A stretch of 64,000 nucleotides of DNA from Nannobrachium achirus. Its lineage: Eukaryota > Chordata > Actinopteri > Myctophiformes > Myctophidae. Where the stretch lies: NCBI GenBank assembly GCA_963921795.1, contig OY997641.1, positions 76,461,063 through 76,525,062 on the forward strand, given 5' to 3'. The translations under genes and the position numbers were made by a program. The notes under the pieces are model-generated. The model made no database searches. It was not told the DNA's origin and saw only the letters and a list, made by a program, of their open reading frames with translations. Below, piece after piece: positions 56,782-64,000 of this stretch (position 1 is the first letter of the stretch; every line of letters begins with the position of its first letter).

Positions 56782-56812
56782 CCGACGGACGGACGGACGG
56801 ACGGACGGACGG
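56782..56812. repeat. (GGAC)n microsatellite
   Basis: Seven GGAC units near the right end of the Helentron-like element. Confidence 0.95.
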
Positions 56813-56855
56813 CCGGTGGAGGTTTTCATAGTAAACTGCTCCCTGACGGTCGCAA

Positions 56856-56895
56856 AAACACCTCCCCTAAACATACATCCCTCAGGGCCTCTTAG
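56856..56895 (+). repeat. 2.2-kb satellite fragment right of the Helentron-like insertion
   Basis: AAACACCTCCCCTAAACATA through GGGCCTCTTAG matches the unit directly downstream of its TATA box and shows where the insertion was made. The unit then breaks off into a dispersed repeat. Confidence 0.9.
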
Positions 56896-57180
56896 CAGTA
56901 GCCGCGACCCTCAGAATAATCATATTTTAACTGGGGTCCCCCAACCTGACGAGCATTAAGAATTGAGGCGTTACATTTGGTATAACACAGTCATTTTGTG
57001 GAAATAGCACATCTACATCGCGAGGCGTTGTGAGCATGTTGATCGGCTATTTTCACAATTTCTTTCTAATATTTGACAATTTGGAGAACGTATAATTTGT
57101 CATTTTAGAGGTATTAAAAAGTCCTTAAATTGTCACTTTAGAAATCTATATAGTTAAACTTTATGTTGGTTTACAGTTGA
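56896..57180. repeat. Dispersed repeat, copy 2
   Basis: Parallels 960-1340 block by block (ACTGGGGTCCCCC, GAATTGAGGCGTTACATTTG, hairpin around 57005-57055, GTCCTTAAATTGTCAC). Confidence 0.6.
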
Positions 57181-57306
57181 GTGAGAAACCTTTTTACTGA
57201 GTCGAGTCAACTTTCAAAAATCACAAGTCGTTAACACTCAAATACCTGGAACGCGCCCGAGTCGCGTTAGACTTGAACCACTTTAACCATTATTTTATGC
57301 TTTAAC

Positions 57307-57385
57307 TGTTGAAGAATAGCAGATATACAAGCTCACAGCGCGGCACCGAGTGCCGCGCTGCGAGCTTGTAGATCTGCTATTTTTG
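57307..57385. repeat. Near-perfect palindrome, about 70 bp
   Basis: AATAGCAGATATACAAGCTC then ACAGCGCGGCAC, a CGA loop, GTGCCGCGCTG and CGAGCTTGTAGATCTGCTAT. A second copy lies at 57645-57712. Confidence 0.85.
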
Positions 57386-57644
57386 AAAAATCGTGAAAAC
57401 GTGACCAAGTCTTTGAATATCTTTGACCCGATCTTTGACCCGACTTCTAAATCCTTCTTCTAAATCATGTTGTTCTCAAACTTTTTCATGTCAAGGACCC
57501 CCAAAATTACAGGTATTTGGCCGCCGACCCCTATCTCAAAATATGTTGTTCCAAGGACCACCCAGAAGCAAATATTTGAGTTACAAATGTTCGCTTTTAA
57601 GTAGATATATTCAAAGACTTGCAAAAAAAAATCATGATTTTTCA

Positions 57645-57712
57645 AAAATAGCAGATCTACAAGCTCGCAGCGAGTGCCGCGCTGTGAGCTTGTATATCTG
57701 CTATTTTTCAAT
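57645..57712. repeat. Near-perfect palindrome, second copy
   Basis: AAAAATAGCAGATCTACAAG, then CTCGCAGCGAGTGCCGCGCTG and TGAGCTTGTATATCTGCTAT. It is shorter in the loop-proximal stem than the copy at 57307. Confidence 0.85.
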
Positions 57713-57764
57713 AGTTAAAGCAGTCAATATGCCCAGGCCTAAATGGGTTAATGATAGTGTGTGT

Positions 57765-57812
57765 GCGTGCGGTGCGCGTGCGTGCGTGCGTGCGTGCGTG
57801 TGTGTGTGCATG
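57765..57812. repeat. (TGCG)n/(TG)n microsatellite
   Basis: GTGCGTGCGTGC runs just inside the intron after the NWD1-like exon's donor. Confidence 0.9.
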
Positions 57813-57817
57813 TGTAC

Positions 57818-57974
57818 CTTCCTGTCCGACACCAGTAGGGACAGCGAGGGCAGGGCTATGGGTTTCAGTTTGCCGTGACCCCAGCGACCCAGGAAGTAAT
57901 CTGCCAGGTGCCTGTGAGTGCGATTCCTCTGCTCTGCCGTCAGGTAACGCAGCCTCACTGCTTCAGCCAGCTGC
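57818..57974 (-). CDS. NWD1-like (NACHT/WD repeat) protein, downstream exon
   Basis: The exon lies between GTGCAG and AAG|GTACAC on the minus strand. It encodes QLAEAVRLRYLTAEQRNRTH, HLADYFLGRWGHGKLKPIAL and PSLSLLVSDRK. Arg/Gln at the junction and the phase (enters with one base, leaves phase 0) fit the exon at 59243-59446. In NWD1-like STAND proteins this is the region after the NACHT ATPase, before the WD repeats. The acceptor is supplied by the neighbouring (CA)n tract, TG on this strand, which ends GTGCAG. The family is judged from memory of motif style; NWD2 or another NACHT-WD protein is possible. Confidence 0.68.
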
Positions 57975-57976
57975 CT

Positions 57977-58085
57977 GCACACACACACACACACACGCAC
58001 ACACACACACACACACACACGCACACACACACACACACACGCATGCACGCGCGCACGCGCGCACGCACGCACGCACGCACGCACA
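57977..58085. repeat. (CA)n/(ACGC)n microsatellite
   Basis: CA repeats to about 58040 and GCAC/ACGC repeats to 58083. The first bases form the splice acceptor of the NWD1-like exon on the minus strand. Confidence 0.93.
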
Positions 58086-58680
58086 TTTATGGAAAGTTAG
58101 CATGCTATAACAACACCTGGACATTTTTCTGGCTATTAGACGTCTAATATACAGGTCTTAATATACATACGTCTTAAAACTCGTTCTGTGCCAATGACGG
58201 TTTTCATAAGGCCTGGGTGCCAATGACGGTTTTGACGGTTTTTGTGTTTTTTGTATAGAAAATTTTTTTTTTTTTTTTTTTTTTTTATTCGAAAAAAAAA
58301 AGTCAAAAAATCGTGGCACAGCTACCTTGGAGCCATTTTGGCATTTGGCACGGAAAGAGTTAAGCTGGTTTCACACCAGAGAGAGAGGCCAGGGAGAAAG
58401 AGGAAAGAGAGAGAGAGCATGGGACAAAAAAATAAAAAATAAATACGAAACAGGCGACAATGTGCAAACGTGATTGACATAAGGTGAGGCTGATTTTTTA
58501 TTTAATTTTTGTGCTCCAAAATTCGCTCTGATATGTATTTGGCCCGAAAAACACAGTGTGCAAAGACCTTAAATGCTAGTCTAAAATTGGTCTAATCAGA
58601 TCTAATCAGTCTAGAAATTATGTTTTTTTTTGATAATTGAGCTTAGACTATAGGTTGATTAGACGTCTGATATACGTATA
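58086..58680. other. Intron of the NWD1-like gene; no further exon seen
   Basis: Contains two GCCAATGACGGTTTT copies (58191, 58211) and a T-run at 58263-58286. Nothing coding. Confidence 0.5.
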
Positions 58681-59066
58681 TGTAACGGAAGGTGATCTGA
58701 ACCTCCCCACCCAGCTTCGAACCCGGGTCTCCCGCGCGAAAGTCCAATATCTTAACCATTACCTCAAAGGGATATCCCTAAGGAATGAGGGCAGATACTA
58801 GACTTTTGAGGCTTCAGGCTGGGGCTGCGACTCTCTCCGCCACACTCACCCCCCTTTGACCTCCTCCTACGGGGAAACCTGGATCCGGGTCACGGCACCA
58901 ATGTAACAGAGGTGATCCGAACCTCCCCACCCAGCTTCAAACCCGGGTATCCTGCGTGAAAGTCCAATATCTTAACCATTACTCCAAAGGGATATCCCTA
59001 TGGAATGAGGGCAGATACTAGACTTTTTGAGGCTTCAGGCTGGGGCTGCCGACTCTCTCCGCCACA
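58680..59066 (-). repeat. tRNA-like repeat, two tandem copies (period about 221 bp)
   Basis: On the minus strand each copy has TAATGGTTAAGATATTGGAC and CCCGGGTTCGAAGCTGGG (second copy CCCGGGTTTGAAGCTGGG), which resemble pol III A and B boxes of a tRNA-derived SINE. Both copies also share GGGATATCCCT and GGCTTCAGGCTGGGGCTGC. Confidence 0.65.
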
Positions 59067-59242
59067 CAAAGAAAAGGTGCCATATCAAAATGTATTTGAA
59101 TAAACGTATCATTCAAGGAGTACTGTTAGATGCCAAAATGTTTGTACATTATACAAAAAAAAAGTAAGTTGTAAAATTGTAAAACCTTTTTAGAAGAATA
59201 TCAGACCTGAGACCTGTGTGAGCTTGTAGATCAGCTGCTCAC

Positions 59243-59446
59243 CTGTACTTAAACCCGAGCAGCATGACCCCGTTGACCCAGTGCTCCACCACGTGGTCTT
59301 GGAGATCACACCTGATCTGAGCCCAGAGGAGGGGGGGCAGGCGGAGCAGCGAGGGGTTGGGGGGCAGCGAGGATCTGTACGCATCACTGATGACATCATC
59401 ATCCAGGGACAACACGTCACGAAGCTCCGCCTCCATCAGACCTTCC
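59243..59446 (-). CDS. NWD1-like (NACHT/WD repeat) protein, upstream exon
   Basis: The 204-nt exon lies between CTCTCCCCAG and ACAG|GTGAGC on the minus strand. It reads [40 protein letters not shown] and [20 protein letters not shown]. The pattern, EAEL.DVLSLDD followed by LPPLLW..IR.DL, is the winged-helix part behind the NACHT ATPase of NWD1-like STAND proteins. It joins in frame to 57818-57974 across a 1,268-bp intron. Upstream exons would lie to the right but none was recognised up to 64000. The acceptor sits at the edge of a minisatellite that repeats its own polypyrimidine tract (59485-60415). Confidence 0.75.
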
Positions 59447-59484
59447 CTGGGGAGAGGAGGAAGGGGCGGAGTCACGTCCAGTCT

Positions 59485-59574
59485 GTTCTTTCTTTCTTTC
59501 TTTCTTTCTTTCTTTTTTTCTTTCTTTCTTTCTCTCTCTCTCTCTGGGGAGAGGTGGAAGGGAGGGGAGTCTGT

Positions 59575-59617
<43 letters not shown>

Positions 59618-59686
59618 GTCTTTCTTTCTTTCTCTCTTTCTCTCTCTGGGGAGAGGAGGAAGGGAGGGGAGTCACGTCCAGTCTGT

Positions 59687-59753
<67 letters not shown>

Positions 59754-59804
59754 CTCTCTCTCTCTGGGGAGAGGAGGAAGGGAGGGGAGTCACGTCCAGT
59801 CTGT

Positions 59805-59871
<67 letters not shown>

Positions 59872-60002
59872 GGGGAGAGGAGGAAGGGAGCGGAGTCAGG
59901 TCCAGTCTGTTCTTTCTTTCTTTCTTCTTTCTTTCTTTCTTTCTTTATCTCTCTCTCTCTGGGGAGAGGAGGAAGGGGCGGAGTCACGTCCAGTCTGTTC
60001 GT

Positions 60003-60053
<51 letters not shown>

Positions 60054-60114
60054 CTCTCTCTCTCTCTCTCTCTCCGGGGAGAGGAGGAAGGGGGCGGAGT
60101 CACGTCCAGTCTGT

Positions 60115-60169
<55 letters not shown>

Positions 60170-60232
60170 CTCTCTCTCTCTGGGGAGAGGAGGAAGGGAG
60201 GGGAGTCACGTCCAGTCTGTTCGTTCTTTCGT

Positions 60233-60329
<97 letters not shown>

Positions 60330-60366
60330 GGAGAGGAGGAAGGGAGCGGAGTCAGGTCCAGTCTGT

Positions 60367-60406
<40 letters not shown>

Positions 60407-60415
60407 TATTTTTTC
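59485..60415. repeat. TTTC/TC tracts alternating with an acceptor-like 45-bp block
   Basis: Eight units of CTCTGGGGAGAGGAGGAAGG, GGAGTCACGTCCAGTCTG and (TTTC)n plus (TC)n, about 105 bp each. The non-simple block is the same as the intron sequence directly next to the exon at 59446. Long open frames here ([11 protein letters not shown]) are translated repeat. Confidence 0.95.
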
Positions 60416-60474
60416 CCTTATAGTACAGTGTATAGTGGGCCAGCCCACTTCTATCCCAAGCCATTAGACCTCAT

Positions 60475-60710
60475 GTAGACCGACGTGGGAACCACGTGGG
60501 CCAGCCCACTTCCATCCCATGCCCAGTTAGCCCACATGCAGCCCATGCGGGAACCACGTGGGGAAGCCCACTTCCAACCCATGCCCAGTTATCCCACATG
60601 TAGCCCATGCGGGAACCACATGGGAAGCCCACTTCCATCCCATGCCCACGTTGTACCCAAGTAGCCCACCTCGTACCCAAGCGGGACCCATGTGGGCGTG
60701 CTGGCTGGGA
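60475..60710. repeat. About 62-bp minisatellite
   Basis: Units contain CCCACTTCCATCCCATGCCC, AGTTAGCCCACATG and CGGGAACCACGTGGG; three to four copies. Confidence 0.9.
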
Positions 60711-60964
60711 AGTGAATGAGACCCAGAATTACCCTAGCTGTCAAACATTTTGCTAGGGATGTTGAATTTCAATCTTTGTTAGATATGTTACTAGACACCT
60801 TTACAAACACATTAGTGAAGAAATTGTTTGGTAAGGAATTTATTCCCAGGGTTTTATTAAAATTCCCTGACTACTAGCACTTGCTGATGTTGATATGGGA
60901 GGGGAGGAGGAGAATTTAAAGGTGGGCAAACTGTTCAGATGGGTCACAAGCCAAAAAGGTGACA

Positions 60965-61245
60965 GCTGAAGAAAAACAAAATGACTGAATCAGATGGGTG
61001 GGAAAATGATGATGAAGGTTGTTATGAGCTCTCGGAAATGAAACAGTTTCTGCAGAAAACAAAAAAATTAAAGATTTTTGAATATTGAAAAACATTTCCC
61101 TGGAAAAATGAAGTTTGTGTAATCAGCCAAATTAAATATGAGGAAAAAAAGGACGGGGGGCTCTCACTGACCAAGAGATTTGTAGGTTGAAAAAAATGAT
61201 TACAAAGGTTAATCAAGGGTTGAACGTTGATAGAATGTGAACTAC
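60965..61245 (+). pseudogene. Possible L1/Tx1-type LINE ORF1 remnant
   Basis: Broken frames read TESDGWENDDEGCYELSEMK, FLQKTKK and, in another phase, ALTDQEICRLKKMITKVNQG. This style of short, charged segments before a DQEI..LKK block resembles the C-terminal region of fish L1-like ORF1 proteins. Frameshifts and stops interrupt it. Weak assignment. Confidence 0.35.
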
Positions 61246-61740
61246 TGATCCTTTGTCAGCCTAATTTTGTAGTTATGTACATGTACGAGGTTTGTTTGGT
61301 GCTGTTTTGGGGTTCCCTCTTTGTACCGAGTCCCCTTTCTCGCCTTACTCCACTTTTAATGGACATGAAGATATTCTATTGGGTCTGTTGGACTGGACAA
61401 TGCTTGAGAACGCTGCATGCCCATAGATGCATGGAATAAACGCGGGTTGGTGGGGCCAGGATGGGCCCGTAATGTGGTCCAACCAGAAGTCACTCACAGA
61501 CTGTCTGCCAAGGGTTACTGCAGTGCATACTGTAAGGAGACCACTGGATGATGAGCCAGCAGCTGATCTGTCGGGGGCGCTGAGATCAGTTTGCTGTGAA
61601 GATTGGTTTATCAGACAATGCATGAAAAACTGTCTATGGGGGGCATGTGACTTGAAAAGAGCTCAGATGAGCTGGACCTGCACACTGACCCAAATAGTGT
61701 GGTACGATGCGTCCAAAAAACAGCTCCCGTAGGATTTTTG
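61246..61740. other. No gene recognised
   Basis: Unique sequence with no supported exon; possibly further LINE remnant. Confidence 0.3.
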
Positions 61741-62690
61741 TGCTAAAATAGATTTTTTTGCAGATCCTGGTTCTTTAGAGTCCAAACTATGAGAAAATGA
61801 TGGGTGTCAACATTTCCGGACCCCCACCCCCTTTCTGGGGGTCATCTAGTTTGGGACCTCCCAGAACAGTACGCCAGCCAGTTAATGACCAATTTTCTTA
61901 ATATTAGGGTTGTTTTGTAGGTTTTAAAACATTCTGAGTTCTGGCTGCTTCACTTATGAGGCAGCCAGAATAAGCTTTCTGACTTTTGGTTGGGGTCTTT
62001 CTTCACCTGGGACCCCCCAGACGGTCCCCTGAGCCTATCTCAGTACTCGCTCTGCTCCTGCTCCAGAACAATGTCATATTAGATCATAATTGAAGCAAAA
62101 GTTTTTTTCTGAAAACAAAAATGAGTAGTAAGAAATACCAGGGGTCTTCCACAGGGGCTTCGGGACCCCTGGGGGTTCTCGGAGTTACTACCTAGTGTGA
62201 TACGAAGTGTACTTCTTTGCTAAAATGTATTTTTTACTGCTTTGGCTTTTATATGGACCAAACTGTCAGAAAATGATGGGTGTCAGATTTTCCGGACCCC
62301 CGCCCCCTTTCTGGGGGGTCAGCTATTTTAAGACATTGCAGAACAGTATGCCAGCCAGTTAATGTCCAATTTTCATAATATTAGAGTTGTTTTGAAGGTT
62401 TTAAAACATTCTAAGTTCATATATTGCACTTTTGAAGCAGCCAGAATAACCTTTATGACTTTTGGTGGGGGTCTCTCCTCACCTGGGACCCCCGGAATGA
62501 CCCCTGAGCCTATCTCAGTACAGTCCTTGCTCTGCTCCTGCTCCAGAACAGTGTCAAATTAGATCATAATTGAAGCATAAAAGCTTTTGTACCTGTACCT
62601 AGGCTCTGTACCTGACAACAAAAATGAGTAGCTAATACCAGGGGTCTTCCACAGGGTCCGGGACGCCCGGGTGTCCTCAGTGTTACTACA
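61741..62690. repeat. Tandem duplication, period about 475 bp
   Basis: Two copies share AAAATGATGGGTGTCA, CCGGACCCCC, CAGCCAGTTAATG, CCTGAGCCTATCTCAGTAC and TACCAGGGGTCTTCCACAGG in the same order. GGGACCCCTGGGGG dyads occur in each. Noncoding. Confidence 0.88.
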
Positions 62691-62842
62691 GGGGGCCAGC
62701 CAAACGGCTGTTTCAGTTTTGGCCCTATTCTTGCAACCAGTTCTGCTATCTATTTTTGAATAATATTAGAAACTGTTAGTTTTATTTATCCTGGGTTTAT
62801 GTAGTGTACTTGATGGTTTATTAGTATTCTCAGTATTATTTA
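62691..62842. other. No gene recognised
   Basis: AT-rich unique sequence leading to the repeat end at 62843. Confidence 0.3.
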
Positions 62843-63240
62843 CTAGTAAGATGCCTCAGGGCGCCAATTCTTTGCTATCTGGCCAGTGATGTATATCGGA
62901 CCTGTTACCCATATATGGAGACCCCTGGTACCCATATATGGAGATCCATGTACTGTATATGGAGATATTGTGAGAGCCCAAACATGCTTACTCAGTTATT
63001 TGTTATGTGAAAGTCCTATGATGTCTATGACAACTGACATCATACCCTTTTATGCCCATACATGGAGATCCCTGTCTGTAGAACCAGCCACACCGATATG
63101 GGCTGTCTTGGCCATATATGGATTCTGTTTGTGTGGTATGTGGCCGATGTGGCCTCCATATATGGGCATTCCCATATGAAGTCCTGTTAGATATGGGCTT
63201 AATATTGAAGACATCAGGGAACTCCATATATGGACCTTGT
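62843..63240 (-). mobile_element. Related Helitron-like end with CCATATATGG motifs
   Basis: Minus-strand end CATCTTACTAG followed by T, as at 15241 and 46906. Then GGCCAGTGATGTATATCGGACC and several CCATATATGGAG motifs (62911-63235). The right boundary is not visible. No strong hairpin was found near this end. Confidence 0.45.
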
Positions 63241-63499
63241 CATACATCTTGAATGTATGACCTCAGCATCAAAGGCTGGATTGGGGTATGTCCCTGTGAC
63301 AAACTATTATCATGTCCACTGTCCAGGGGTACTTGTACATCAAGCTGCCTCACAGAAACAGGACATAGACTCCTGCCCTATGAGCCTCAGGGCTGGGCAA
63401 GGCTTACTTATTTCCATCAACATTGGAGTCATTGGAGCACTTTGGTCCAACAACCCAGCATCTGTGATAATGCAGGGTAATGGGATGGGATTTCAGTCA

Positions 63500-64000
63500 A
63501 AGAACTTGTAGCTGCACTTCTCTATACCAACAACCTGAGGGGCTCGGACAGTGCGAGCATGGCTGTGAAGTTTGCAGACGATACTGTTCTGGTGGACACC
63601 TCAAACTGCCCTGCTCACTTTGAAGAGGAAGCAGAGAAGCTCCACCAGTCGTGTGAGGAGCACTACCTCCAGCTGAATGTGAAGAAGACCAAAGAGCTTC
63701 TCATAAGCCCCCGGAGGAAGGATGATTAACTCAACCCTGTTCCTCAGCTGACACTGGGTGGAGAGCTGGTGCCTGGAGAGGGTCAGCAGCTACAGATATC
63801 TTGGGACCACTATTGACAGTGGGTTGACTTTTAATGACAACACACAGGCCATCTTTTCAAAGTGTCAGCAGCAGACCTACCTCCTACGGAGGCTGAGATA
63901 TATGGATGTTGCCCCCCCATCCTTTGCAGCTTTTACATCTGCCATATAGAGAGCCTCCTTACCTTCTCCTTCCTGGCTTGGTAAGGGGCTCTCTCAGAGG
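63500..64000 (+). pseudogene. Decayed LINE reverse transcriptase (Rex/CR1-like), runs off the window
   Basis: Reading frames shift but together give LYTNNLRGSDSASMAVKFAD with DTVLV (the FADD catalytic motif C), LHQSCEEHYLQLNVKKTKEL, a stop at 63727-63729, then RVSSYRYLGTTIDSGLTFND and LLRRLRYMDVAPPS. These are RT palm/thumb blocks of fish Rex1/CR1-type LINEs. At least one stop and one frameshift make it dead. Sequence before 63500 could not be joined to it. Confidence 0.75.

Larger units (their letters stand above)
46906..56855 (-). mobile_element. Helentron/HINE-like element, about 9.95 kb, carrying a giant palindrome
   Basis: The insertion splits GGGATATATA|AAACACC of the last satellite unit without target duplication. 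On the minus strand the element lies between T and T, begins TTGCGACCG and ends TCTTACTGG. A perfect 12-bp hairpin (AGATAAGCGACC at 46928-46939, loop GTT, complement 46943-46954) lies 22 bases from that end. T/T insertion, a terminal CTRR and a 3' hairpin are the rules for Helentron-type Helitrons; internal tandem arrays are usual in their short HINE/DINE derivatives. No Rep/helicase frame was found, so it is non-autonomous. Confidence 0.6.

Noticed and set aside
57751-58147. Frames rich in CVCVCV and HTHTHT
   Set aside because: They are translations of CA/GC microsatellites; only the internal segment 57818-57974 has exon features.
59281-60478. 380- and 373-codon frames of SFFLSFF type and minus-strand KERKKER frames
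   Set aside because: They are translations of TTTC tracts in a minisatellite.

Overview
The window is vertebrate nuclear DNA, most probably from a teleost fish. The evidence is a V2R/OlfC-type class C GPCR whose last three exons join in frame, two phase-compatible minus-strand exons resembling NWD1 (NACHT/WD-repeat) proteins, several LINE types common in fish, a piggyBac-type transposon, an endogenous retrovirus-like LTR element with a gag gene, and very abundant microsatellites and minisatellites. There are no bacterial operons, and most long open frames are translated simple repeats.

Layout. 1-640 is a TACTG-type satellite. 2487-4229 holds the 3' half of an OlfC/V2R receptor gene (exons 2487-2714, 2799-2922, 3316-4229; polyA signal 4333). 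4500-11690 is a 129-bp minisatellite split by a 5.2-kb piggyBac-type element (6020-11230, TTAA duplication), which carries a pair of 0.7-kb inverted arms and, between them, a small hAT-type MITE. 11693-14049 is a LINE copy with a 5' inversion and an 11-bp target duplication. 14060-20270 is a mosaic: a Helitron-like terminus with a hairpin (15241), a U6 snRNA-derived sequence, a possible small three-exon gene, TIR elements and a LINE RT fragment.

20275-46905 (plus a fragment at 56856-56895) is an array of about 2.2-kb tandem units. Each complete unit has a TATA box, telomere-like CCCTAA runs, a poly-C tract and about 155-bp exon-like modules. The array has been invaded three times: by a 2.8-kb segment (29574-32409) that opens with a cluster of TTCGAC motifs; by a young LTR retroelement (33298-41178, 4-bp CCGG duplication, nearly identical LTRs) that has gag but no recognisable pol; and by a roughly 10-kb element (46906-56855) placed exactly inside the TATA box of the last unit. 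The last insertion has no target duplication, sits between T and T, and ends in a hairpin followed by CTGG, as in Helentron/HINE-type Helitrons. Inside it lies an 8.7-kb giant palindrome of TATAC-rich repeats, with two outward-facing TATA promoters at its centre.

56896-64000 holds dispersed hairpin repeats, two consecutive NWD1-like exons on the minus strand (59243-59446 and 57818-57974), a TTTC/acceptor-like minisatellite directly upstream of the first of these exons, a 475-bp tandem duplication and a decayed LINE RT.

The host genes are incomplete here. Most of the window records successive insertions into tandem arrays. The strongest candidates for something undescribed are the gene-like 2.2-kb satellite, the Helentron-like element carrying the giant palindrome, and the gag-only LTR element. 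All assignments come from reading the sequence; no database search was possible.
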